Assembly: GCA_016802295.1 (NCBI GenBank)
Contig: JAESIW010000020.1
Location: 6,356,556 to 6,420,555, forward strand
DNA length: 64,000 bases
Direction of reading: 5' to 3'
Source of the DNA: Brachionus rotundiformis
Lineage: Eukaryota > Rotifera > Eurotatoria > Ploima > Brachionidae
Shown here: piece after piece, positions 34,545 to 44,586 of the stretch
Layout of the letters: every line of letters begins with the position of its first letter
Numbering within the stretch: the stretch's first letter is position 1
The notes under the pieces: model-generated
Seen by the model: the letters and a program-made list of their open reading frames with translations, nothing else
What the model was told of the DNA's origin: nothing
Databases searched by the model: none
Translations under genes and position numbers: made by a program

Positions 34545-34930
34545 GGGTCTAGTGGTTAGGTTAGGTTTTTAGGGTCTACATTTTGTTCACACAATCTCTG
34601 GTCACATGAAGAATTAAAAAAATTTTTCGAGTCCAGTTTTTATTTTTTGTGAACATTAATTTTAGAATAAAAGTTTAATTTTAAATGATACACCAATAAA
34701 TAACCAAGATATTGATGCCGAGTTGATCAGGGTGTAAAGTTGCATATGGCAAAAAAACATAAAAACTAAAAAAAAGGAATTGGAATTTATCCTTTTTTTT
34801 GCAGTTAAAATTAAAATTTTATTCTAAAATTAATGTTCACAAAAAATAAAAACTGGACTCGAAAAATTTTTTTATTTTTTTATGTGACCAGATATTATGT
34901 GAACAATTGTTCACATTTTCCACTAGACCC
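34545..34930. mobile_element. Foldback MITE with 8-bp target-site duplication
   Basis: Ends GGGTCTAGTGG (34545-34555) and CCACTAGACCC (34920-34930) are perfect inverted repeats, flanked by AAATTTTA on both sides (34537-34544 and 34931-34938). Internally, about 34605-34690 and 34800-34885 are reverse complements (shared TCGAGTCCAGTTTTTATTTT and GTGAACATTAATTTTAGAAT). The element is 386 bp and non-coding. An 8-bp duplication fits hAT-like or related superfamilies. Confidence 0.8.
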
Positions 34931-34978
34931 AAATTTTATACAGATTAAATGCATAATATATTTTCGAACAGTTTGAAT

Positions 34979-34985
34979 GTCTCTA

Positions 34986-35035
<50 letters not shown>

Positions 35036-35052
35036 GAATCCACCTAGGGACG
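34979..35052 (+). tRNA. tRNA-Asn (anticodon GTT)
   Basis: A 74-nt cloverleaf. The acceptor stem GTCTCTA pairs with TAGGGAC (one T-G wobble), the anticodon stem TTCGG/CCGAA holds loop CTGTTAA with anticodon GTT, and the T arm is GGTGG TTCGAAT CCACC. The internal promoter boxes are intact. The discriminator is G, followed by AATTTTTT, a pol III terminator. The first six T-rich bases after the gene end transcription. A near-identical copy lies at 55007-55080 on the other strand. Confidence 0.95.
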
Positions 35053-35250
35053 AATTTTTTGATAAACTTAATTTTAAAAATAAAGTTAAAATTAGAGTTA
35101 GAATTTCTTGAATCAGTATTACATTCTTGGAATTACAATCCACTTTGAAAACAAGGCTAGATTTCTTATTTTATATGGCCTTATTTTTGGATTATCTTTA
35201 AAATTAAATATAAAAAGAAATCTCTTCTTTATTTTAATTATTTTTTAAGA

Positions 35251-35536
35251 ATGAAGTTCTTTTTCTTAATATTTTTATTTTCAATTAATTTGTTTCTACT
35301 AATCGGTCAGAATGGATCATTGGCACTAAGTATGAATAATAAGGATCAATTATTTTAAATTTTAATTCATTATGTCAAAGGTAATGACAAGGTAAAAAAA
35401 CTAAACAAAAGGTTTCTATGGGATGATACAAGTGAAAGTTCTGAAAGTGACCAAATAGACCGGACAGGTAAATTTTTAAATCAATTGTAAAAAGTTAATA
35501 AAAATCTGGTTGAAAGGCCGAATTGGAACTATTTAA
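35251..35536 (+). CDS. Small secreted peptide precursor, three tiny exons (61 aa)
   Basis: Exons 35251-35329, 35381-35467 and 35517-35536 are separated by introns of 51 and 49 nt (GTATGA...CAAAG and GTAAAT...GAAAG), all in phase 1. The product starts with a strong signal peptide (M-K-F-F-F-L-I-F-L-F-S-I-N-L-F-L-L-I-G), then a basic stretch ending N-K-R before F-L-W-D-D-T-S-E, and an acidic Ser/Glu/Asp stretch. A dibasic K-R followed by a short tail is how neuropeptide or peptide-hormone precursors look. No known family recognised. Three matching splice phases and a signal peptide in so short a space argue that it is real. Confidence 0.55.
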
Positions 35537-36110
35537 TAAAATATTTAGCACCAAAATAAATAAATCAATAAAATTAAATTCTGTTAATCTTACTTTTTTA
35601 AAATAAATCTTAAATGGAAAATTTCAAAAAATCTCAATCGATTGTTTTATAGAATTTTTTTTCATTAATAAATGAAAAAGAACTTGGCAATGCATTTAAA
35701 TTCAAATTTTTTTCATAAAAATAGTTTTATAATTTAAAACAGTAAAAATTATTTTCTAATTTAAACAACCATCTTGTTTTTATTTAGAAATAAAATTCTA
35801 AAAATTTTAGATTTTTTAAGAGAGATTATATTATCAAAAATATCAAAGCTTTTTTTCAAAGTTGATAAGAAAATAACTATTTCTTAAATGGAATTTTGAG
35901 ATATCTAGTCAAATAATTTTAATTGAAATTTTCTTATCATAGAATCTAAAATTTTGTCGAATTAAAAAACTTGATCAAAATGTGAGCAAAATATGCATTT
36001 TGAGCAATCGTCAATCAAAAACTCATTATCTGTTAAAAAATCGACAATATGTTCATTTTAGCCAACTTGTTTGTCGAATAAATTCGCCTATAATCTTAAG
36101 TTTAAAAAAA
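35537..36110. other. Intergenic between the small peptide gene and the second PHOSPHO-type gene
   Basis: A/T-rich. The open frame of the downstream gene extends upstream to about 35982 only from non-ATG codons; its first ATG with a HAD motif in the expected position is at 36111. Nothing else recognised. Confidence 0.4.
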
Positions 36111-36920
36111 ATGGAGTCTAAATTTGCCATATTTGATTTTGATGCAACTATCATTAATGATAACAGTGATAGTTACATAAATGAATTGCTTATTGAAAAG
36201 CATAATGGTGACCGCGACTCTCCAGGTACAGACCATTATAATCTAAGTGCTGTAGACCTGAGACGGCATATTTTGCCATATTTTATTGAAGAACTCTACC
36301 CAGTGTACAACTGGCCCACTCGAATGAATGCTGCATTCAGGTACATGGCCGAGGATTTGAACTGCAATACAAATGAGATTCTGGACAAGTTAAAGGAAAT
36401 AAAAATTACTGAATCAATCAAAAAGTTAATTTATCTAATGGCTGAGAATAAATACCAACTTATTATTGTCTCGGACGCTAACAGACTCTTTATTGAACTA
36501 ATTCTAAATCAAAATGGATTGTTGGACTTATTTGCTGGTCGGATATTTTCCAACGAAGCGTTCATAGCTGAAAATGGTCTATTAAAAATTCGTCCATTCT
36601 ATTTGGACCATAAAAAAGACAAAATGCCTTATAATTGTGTTTACTGTTGCGAGGACTGTGGTCAGCCATCGATATGCAAGAGAGAAATAGTTAAGAGTTT
36701 GTTGGAAAATGTTCCAAATAAGAGAGTGGTTTATATTGGTGATGGAAGGAATGATTTTTGTCCGGCTCTTGATTTACAAGATAGTGACTATTTTTTTGTC
36801 AGACGGGGATTCAATTTGGAAAAGTATCTGGAAGATGAAGCACTTTTAGCAAAAATAAAAGCTAAAATAAAATATTGGAGCAATGGTAACGAAATTTTAA
36901 ATCAAATAGAATTTGACTAA
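36111..36920 (+). CDS. PHOSPHO1/2-type HAD phosphatase, second paralogue
   Basis: 269 residues from the ATG at 36111, chosen because it puts motif I (I-F-D-F-D-A-T-I, Asp9/Asp11) at the same position as in the paralogue at 32850. Further motifs: I-I-V-S-D-A-N-R near residue 120 and Y-I-G-D-G-R-N-D near residue 210. The Cys cluster is expanded to C-V-Y-C-C-E-D-C-G-Q-P-S-I-C-K. Residues after motif I carry an insert relative to the paralogue. Family chemistry is phosphate-ester hydrolysis by an aspartyl-phosphate intermediate; catalytic residues are intact. Substrate unknown. Confidence 0.87.
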   Translation: MESKFAIFDFDATIINDNSDSYINELLIEKHNGDRDSPGTDHYNLSAVDLRRHILPYFIEELYPVYNWPTRMNAAFRYMAEDLNCNTNEILDKLKEIKITESIKKLIYLMAENKYQLIIVSDANRLFIELILNQNGLLDLFAGRIFSNEAFIAENGLLKIRPFYLDHKKDKMPYNCVYCCEDCGQPSICKREIVKSLLENVPNKRVVYIGDGRNDFCPALDLQDSDYFFVRRGFNLEKYLEDEALLAKIKAKIKYWSNGNEILNQIEFD

Positions 36921-38169
36921 ATTATTTTAGAAGAAATTCTATTTAAATTTGGTTGTTATTTTTTATTTTTCTTTTACACTTGACATTTTTCTATCATAAA
37001 TTGCCAAACAAAAACATCGGTTTTTTAAAAAATAATTAAAAATTTTAAATTATTAATTAAATATCTTTAGTATATAAAAATTAACTAATGATGCGTTCCT
37101 TATTCTAAAAATTATCTCATCAAACAAAAAATCAAATATCTCAAGATCAAATTAAAATTTTAATTATCTACTGCTAATAATTGAATGAAAATATATAACT
37201 ATTATGTTAAATATATATAATCGTAGATAAATATAGGTCAGGATAAAAAAAGTTTCTATTTGAAAAGCTTTTACTAGAATTAAATAATTTTTTTATTATG
37301 TTCTAATATGTATATATTTTCATTAAGTTGATTTTTTTGATGATGACAAAATAAATGAATAAACAAATTCAATTCAATTTTCAGCTACTTATATTGTAAT
37401 TTTTTTATATTAAATAGTTGCCAAACAATTTAAAAATCTATTTACGAAATAAATAATAATTATGTTTCTTTTAAAGCAATTTATTAAATTTAAAAAATAA
37501 TTAATAGTAAAATATGCAAGTGTAAACAAAAAAAAAGGCAATTTAAGAATTTAATTAATTATTTCAAACTTAATTTATATGTATTTGATTTGTTAAATAT
37601 TTAAAACTAAAAAATTATAATTCAATTTCTATTTAAATGATCTATTTAAATGGACGAATAATGTAGATATTAATAGTTACCAAGTACACTTGTGGTCTCG
37701 TCATATATTTTAGCAGCTATTTAAGCTATCTTTCATGTATTTTTAAAAATCGATCATTCTCTGTTTTTTGTTGTTCTTGTTGATTGTTCAAAAATATTAC
37801 ATAAACTTAGCCTACAAAAAAACTCTCTACAATTTGGGGTTTGATGTTTTTTTTTTATTTTTTTGTTTAAATAAGTCATGCTAACGTGATCACTTTGAAT
37901 AATATTGATCCGAATAATTTTTAATAAAATACCTACATTGAAACCCTATTCTTTTTAATTGTATATCTAAAAGATCAAAATTAATCCATAATAAATTTGA
38001 TTCATGAAAATATCATATGAAAAAAAAATTAAAAAATAAAGGTTAAAAGCATAAAACTTTATTCAAACAAAAATACATTTTAAATGCCATTTTTGTAAAA
38101 ATTGATTAATATCAATTATTTTTATCTATTCTCAACATTCGTCGCAACGACCTTAAAAAATATTCAAGT
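36921..38169. other. Intergenic, nothing recognised
   Basis: Very A/T-rich spacer between the phosphatase (plus) and the repeat-peptide gene (minus). No exon-like segment or repeat was recognised on either strand. Confidence 0.45.
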
Positions 38170-38732
38170 TTAAAAAAAAACTTCAATAATATTATTACGT
38201 TTTCTGTTCATAATGCCTTGACCACTTTGTAATTGTTGTTCCATTGGTAATTCTGTTGTCAATTCAGAAGCTACACCTTGTACCATTGGCATTTCTGTTG
38301 TAGATTCAGACATTACTCCTTGGACCATGGGCATCTCGCTAGTTGTCTCGACCATTTGATCAGCTTGTCGTTTCCAATCTTTTCCCCATTTACCATCCAT
38401 TCGGCCTAGACAATGATTTCAATAAAAATAAACAATCTATGACAAAAATAAATATTAAAAGATAGAATTACGCTCTCTCTTCTTTTCTCCTTGAACACCT
38501 TGAGCTTGCTGATTTTCTGGTTGTGGTGTAGTTTCGGACTTTACTCCTTGAACCATTGGCATTTCGGTTGTTGTCTCTTGAGCTTGTCTTCTCCACTTTT
38601 TCCAGTCTTCAAATTAATGATTCATTTTTCTTCTCTCGTCATGGTATCTAATTAAATCAACTTACCATCAGCATACACACAATTGGCAATGTAAACACCG
38701 ACAACAAAAATGACCAATGCTGAATACTTCAT
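38170..38732 (-). CDS. Secreted repeat-peptide precursor, copy A (three exons, 145 aa)
   Basis: Exons 38732-38666, 38606-38472 and 38405-38170, all phase 1. Residues 1-20 are a signal peptide (M-K-Y-S-A-L-V-I-F-V-V-G). The mature part repeats a unit built of W-K-[KR]-x-R-Q-A-[QD] followed by E-T-T-x-E-M-P-M-V-Q-G-V. Exons 2 and 3 each carry one such unit, suggesting an exon duplication, and exon 3 adds a second T-T-E-M-P-M-V-Q-G-V. A polybasic E-K-K-R-E-R-R lies at the exon 2/3 junction and an N-R-K-R near the C-terminus. This fits a processed secreted or neuropeptide-like precursor, but no known family is recognised. A recent truncated copy lies at 57646-58151. Confidence 0.65.
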
Positions 38733-38932
38733 TGTATCTTTGAGTTTAATTGTATCTTTTATTAAATTCGAGTATTGTTTTTATTGTTCAGTTGATAGTT
38801 TTGTATAAAGCAGAAATTTTGTTTTTATATGGCATTTTGGAACACATTTTTTTTCAAGATTTATTTTTTCCCCTTTAAAAATATTTTGCTGACACCAATT
38901 TTTTAAATTTTTGTCCATAAATAAATTGGCCT
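38231..38932. repeat. Segmental duplication, copy A (partner 57650-58337)
   Basis: About 700 bp nearly identical to 57650-58337 in the same orientation. It covers all three exons except the last 61 bases of exon 3, both introns, and roughly 200 bp upstream of the start codon. A 14-base length difference lies just upstream of the start codon. Confidence 0.9.
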
Positions 38933-41900
38933 TAGAATGAATGAAGAAATAATTTATTATGCAATAAATTAATAGTTTTGTCTTTATTTAACCTAGATTT
39001 GGTGATATTTGGTCTTTTTAGTCATGTTGGAAAATATTACTCTGGCTTAATCTTTTCCACACAGATCTTACAAGCCCCAAGTCGAATATCTTCAACTCCA
39101 CAATCTACTTAAAATCTTAGCAAAAGCCCGAAAACATGATTATTTCTTGTTAGTTGTTGGTAAATTAGCCAAAAATTTATGTAAATTGATCACCAAATTG
39201 TCATTATTATTATCTAAAAGGGGTTAATTACAATCCAGAGCCTAATCTCAAATCAAATACGAAATTTCTTTAAGTCGTTTAAATCTTTATTTATTTAAAT
39301 TTCTACTTTTTTTTCTTTTGCTCGTTTTCTTTTGCCTTTCTATGTTTTTGTTTAGAGATTTTTCAAATAAACAAACAATGAGATAAGATAAGAAGATATG
39401 ATAGGAGATTGAGAGATAGATGATGCTTTAATGGAGGGGATTTGTTTGTACACAAACTCTTCTGGGTGCACCATTCATTGACCCTGCCAATTCACCCATT
39501 CTGCTCATTTTTTTAATTAAGATTGTTTACAACATATTCTCATAATGTTTGTACACAATTTGATCAGGTTATTTTTCATTCAAAACTACAAACATCAACT
39601 TTAAGAATTATTCTCAAAAAGCATACAATTAAAAACAAGTCAAGAAAAATTAGCTTGTTACATCATTCAATTATTTAAATTTTTGGTTCTGAATAAAAAT
39701 TTACATTAGAGCTTTGTTTAAAAAAAATTTTTTTTCCAAGAGTTTCCAAAGCTGCTTCTCGTATTTCGTAAATCTGTACACTATTTTTTCCTTAAGCTCA
39801 CTTTTTCATAATGAGAATACCCGGTCTAATTTCAATTTCAAATAATCAACAAAAACAAAAAGGTAAAATTTAAATTCAAATTTACAAAAAAAAAAGCTTA
39901 TTATTTCTTTCAGTAATAAGTTTTTGCAAATTTCTAAATTTCCTGGGCTAGCAATTTTTAATTAGATTTATCTTGGAAAAATCTATTATCTTGTCTTGTA
40001 TATCTTGTACCAAGCTTTCAAGAAGGCTAATTAAATAGCTGTACTATTTTCATTTAATTTTAAATTTTTAGTCTTTTATGCTTGACTGTGTTTCCAGGCG
40101 ACCAAAGATTTTGTAAAAATGTTCCCAAATGAAACATAATTGTTCAAGTCAAGCGCTAAAATGGCAAATTTATTTGGAATTATCATTTTCTAAATAATCT
40201 ATGTTTTAATTAAAAAATTATTAGTTCGTTGATAATTGTTGATTGTTGACAAAAATAAAGTTTGCTTTAAGATTAAATTTTAATTATGACATTTTTGTTT
40301 GAATTGATATGGAAATATTAGGGATTAAGAATTAGTTGAATTATTCGAGTTATATTTTAATTATAGACTTAATAGAAGTCCAAAAATGTGCTAAAAAGTA
40401 ATAATTTTTTTATCATTTCATACATTTTTATTACAAAATAAACATTGTCAATTAAACTTTAGAGGTTCTAGTCAAATTTCAATTTATTATTTTATTAATG
40501 TTCCAAATACTCCACAAGTCATTGAGTTAAAATTTATATTTATAATTTTATCTTAAAATAAGGTTAGTGGTAATTAATTTAAGAAAATTTTTAATTTTAT
40601 TATTAGTACAAAAATGGTTTTGTTTGACTTAGAAAATGGATATTTTACTAAAAGGAATGTTTAAGTTATATGCTAAAAATATTCAAGAAAACGGTAGTTT
40701 CAAGAATTTTCCCGAGTGCTGTACAAAATAATTATTTTTTTCATATAAACAATTGAACTTAAATATTTTGATTAACATAATGATAAATAAATAATTTGTA
40801 TGATTCGATACCAAGTTAATCTTAAAGGTTATTTTAAAAAATTATTTTTCCATTCTAATTTAGAGTTTAATTTTTTTTTTGATAAAAATTTTTTTCTCTT
40901 TTTAATTATTTTGAGTACTTTTTATTTTCGAAATCATATAACCAACTTCAATAGTTTTTTTTTATTTTGAATTTTTGAATTTTTTTTAATAATATAATTG
41001 ATTCTTGATAAATGGCATAAAAAGTGCATTAGTAGGGTATTTTCACTTATGTTAATATTTCTTGCTTAAAGGTTCAAATTTTAGGACATTGTAAGATAAT
41101 TGTGTGGTTTGAAGCCTTTTTGTAGAAACCATTAAACTTGCGTAATTTGACAAAGTTAAACTATTTGGTTTTCTAAATTATTTCTCAGTATATTTATATA
41201 AAAAAAAATTATTTTTTCTAAACATTATTTTATTTAAATCAGCATTTACATAAGCAACACTTGAACAAAAGTATAAGTCAAAGTCGGATATCTAAATTAT
41301 GGCCTTGTTCATTTTTCTTGGTGTTTCCATAATCCACCAATTTTTTTCGATACTCAAATTTAAAACAAAAATTTTTAAATTATTTTTTAAACTCTATTCT
41401 AAATTAATATTTTTTTAAATTTTAATGCATTCCAAATTAAGAAATTGTTCAAGTACTGAGCAAATAAATAAAATTTTTGTAAAATTTTAGAGACAATTCT
41501 AAGGTAAATGCGAATATTTTATTTAAGAATTATTGAATTATTCGTCTTAACAAATGATTAAAAATTTCTCAAACAGATTGTTTTTTTCAAGTATGAGGCT
41601 TTTTTCTTTATATTATAGATAGACTAAACCTAGCCAAAATAACCAAAAATAAATTTTTGTCTTTTACTTTAAAAGGTTTTAAAACAACCTAAAACAAGTT
41701 TTTTTTTTTTTTCAAATCTCGACTATTTATTATTGTAATTTTAAGTGATCTTAGTCTTAAATTTTATTCATTAATTTCTTAAAAATTTACTGGAAGTAAG
41801 TATTTTGTTTATTTATAAAAAATAAAAAAGCTTAGTCATATAATCTTTAGTGATCAATTTAATAATATTTAAGATTGTGTTATATCATTAAAAAAAATAA

Positions 41901-42643
41901 TAGGAATATAAAAAAATAAAAAAACATGATCCAGACTGTTTTTATCTAATAACTTGACTTGTTTCACGTTTTATGCTTTACCTTTTATTTAAATAAATTT
42001 TGTTTTCTGAAAACAGCACACACGAGTTTGTTTGGAATTTAGCTTTCCTAAAATTTCTACAATTTTTTTTATTTAACTATCGAAAGTTGCCATTTTCAAT
42101 ATTATCTATTTTTATTTAAATTTTGATTCAGTTTTATCTATTTTTTAAATAGTATTCTTTTCTTTTTTCGTTTCCAATAAATCTCTATCTAAAAATGCTG
42201 GCAACAGGTATTTTTCAAAGTCATGTTATTTCATTTTGATTATTAAAAGAATAGCATACTTTGTTCCAGTAAAATAAAATAATTACTAAAAAATTATTGT
42301 TCATTGAATTTTTATATAAACAAATAAAATTGGAAAGGGTCTCACTGCGATTTTTTAAGTATTTTAAAGATAGCTTATAGTTTCATTTTATTTTTGGTTC
42401 AATATTAAACAACAGATATTAAAAATTATTGTTATTTTATGAAAAATTAAATAGCTGAACCTTGAAAAATCTTGCCTTTGTCTTGGTTTATCCAATTAAT
42501 TATTCTAAAATTTTAAAATAGTTTAAAAATACATCATTTAAACAAGGTTTTAGTTATTGAATTCTTCTCTTTGTTGGACATTCATTAAATTTGTTAAAAC
42601 AATATATATTTATTTTAATTTTTAAATTAACTTGCTTTTGTAT

Positions 42644-43070
42644 NNNNNNNNNNNNNNNNNNNNNNNNNNNNNNNNNNNNNNNNNNNNNNNNNNNNNNNNN
42701 NNNNNNNNNNNNNNNNNNNNNNNNNNNNNNNNNNNNNNNNNNNNNNNNNNNNNNNNNNNNNNNNNNNNNNNNNNNNNNNNNNNNNNNNNNNNNNNNNNNN
42801 NNNNNNNNNNNNNNNNNNNNNNNNNNNNNNNNNNNNNNNNNNNNNNNNNNNNNNNNNNNNNNNNNNNNNNNNNNNNNNNNNNNNNNNNNNNNNNNNNNNN
42901 NNNNNNNNNNNNNNNNNNNNNNNNNNNNNNNNNNNNNNNNNNNNNNNNNNNNNNNNNNNNNNNNNNNNNNNNNNNNNNNNNNNNNNNNNNNNNNNNNNNN
43001 NNNNNNNNNNNNNNNNNNNNNNNNNNNNNNNNNNNNNNNNNNNNNNNNNNNNNNNNNNNNNNNNNNNNNN
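42644..43070. other. Assembly gap (427 N)
   Basis: A run of N. The 197 bases before it (42447-42643) and the 197 bases after it (43071-43267) are the same sequence with a few differences, so the gap joins two overlapping contig ends or two haplotypes. Confidence 0.95.
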
Positions 43071-43648
43071 TTAAATAGCTGAACCTTGAACAAATCTTGC
43101 CTTTGTCTTGGTTTATCCAATTAATTATTCTAAAATTTTAAAATAGTTTAAAAATACATCATTTGAACAAGGTTTAGTTATTGAATTCTTCTCTTTGTTG
43201 AACATTCATTAAATTTGTTAAAACAATATATATTTATTTTAATTTATAAATTAACTTACTTTTGTATTAATCTGAAAAAATAATAATCTTTTTTAAGGTT
43301 TTATAAAATGTTTCAGCGAAAAAATAGTGTGCAGTTTTTTTGTTCAAATAGATAAAATTTCTAAATAATATTTAATTTTTTTATTTCTCTATCAAGAGCC
43401 AGATAATTATTAATTTTTAATATCCAATTTTTTGATGGTCTTTTATTAAATTATTAAGTAATAATCAAAGAGTGAAAATTATCCTACATTTATAAATTAA
43501 GAAATGGTTTGAATAAATAGTATTTTTTTAAGTATATAATTAGTTTTAAATCTATATTTTTTAATCCAATTTAATCTTTAAATTATTGTTTTTTTAATGT
43601 CATAGTTTTCAATCAACAATTGATTAAAAGAGTATTTTTATCATTAAA

Positions 43649-43913
43649 TTTTTTTTTTTAATCTTGTTCACTCCTTGTGGAGCATAGGGGGGAGCTCATC
43701 TCCTTTCTAAGTACCTTTTGAGCGAAGGCTCCGATCTGACACAGAGGTGACTGCATCGAGTTGATCATCTATGCCGTATTTATTAAAATCCCCAGTCGAA
43801 AACTGGTCGCCGCGTACTACAGAGACATTCATAAGATCCTCTCCCCTTGCGGTGATCGAACCTTCGACCCTCTGCTTGAATGACTAACACGCAAACCTCT
43901 CGGCTATACGGGC
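43649..43913 (-). mobile_element. tRNA-derived SINE with poly-A tail
   Basis: Reading down from 43913 the head is GCCCGTATAGCCGAGAGG, a tRNA-like 5' end with a pol III A box at 43906-43888. The B box AAGGTTCGATC lies within 43870-43852. A tRNA-unrelated body of about 190 bp follows, ending in an A11 tract (43659-43649). It is noticeably GC-richer than its surroundings. A clear target duplication was not found. Confidence 0.7.
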
Positions 43914-44586
43914 TATAAATTAATTTAAAACCATGATCGGCAATGATTAATACAAGCCAATTAGACTTTAAGTAAACTGAACTTTTTAGATCATATGTTG
44001 CCGTCAGAGATACGGACATTGACCATTTATTTGTCTTGCCATAGCAAATAGCCCAAAACAGAATAAATTATCACTTAAAAAAACTGGAACATTGACAGAA
44101 ACAAGGCCTGAGAAAATGTTAACTTAGTTTTGACACCAATTTGTTATGGCTGTTAAATTTTGCACATTTAATTAATAAATCTCTTTTAAGCAATTAACAA
44201 AATGAAGAAATATAGAGCATTTATAATTCACTAATTCCTAACCTCAGTAATAAATTATAATATTTTACTTTTCAAACTTGAAAAGCAACAAAAAACCCTA
44301 AGTTTAAACAGATAATGAAATTAGCTCACCGTTTGCCAGTCTAATTAGCCGTGAGAGCTATTTTAAAGGGCGTCGTCTGCTCTCTAATAAATAACTTAAT
44401 CTCCAATTAGCAAAAAATATCCAAACACCCCCAAACAAGATTTTGACTCATTAAATTTAGTTTCTTTAGATACCAAAAATTAAGATAATTTGTATTTTTC
44501 ATAAAGTATTAAGTCACTATCTTTGACAAAAATGATTAATTTTATCAAAATGTAAAAAAGCACTTAGCTAAGTGAATAATATCAAA

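Larger units (their letters stand above)
38733..44586. other. Gene-poor 5.9-kb stretch with gap 2 and a SINE
   Basis: Apart from the assembly gap, its flanking duplicate and the SINE (separate entries) I see no exon, RNA gene or transposon coding region. GATA-rich simple sequence occurs near 39379-39420. The final part contains the upstream region of the LIMK-type kinase gene, where a search by eye found no LIM or PDZ coding exon. Confidence 0.45.

Noticed and set aside
34895..35143. 82-codon minus-strand frame
   Set aside because: It runs antisense through the tRNA-Asn gene and has no independent support.
35982..36110. N-terminal extension of the second PHOSPHO-type protein
   Set aside because: The extension starts at a non-ATG codon, and the ATG at 36111 places motif I exactly as in the paralogue.
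39379..39420. Possible GATA-type regulatory cluster
   Set aside because: Looks like simple-sequence GATA/GAGA drift, common in AT-rich DNA; no gene nearby to regulate.
42554..43120. Open frames on both strands across 42554-43120
   Set aside because: Created by the N run of gap 2; flanking residues are low-complexity.
43783..44019. 78-codon minus-strand frame
   Set aside because: Mostly lies in the tRNA-derived SINE and reads through its tRNA head; not a protein gene.
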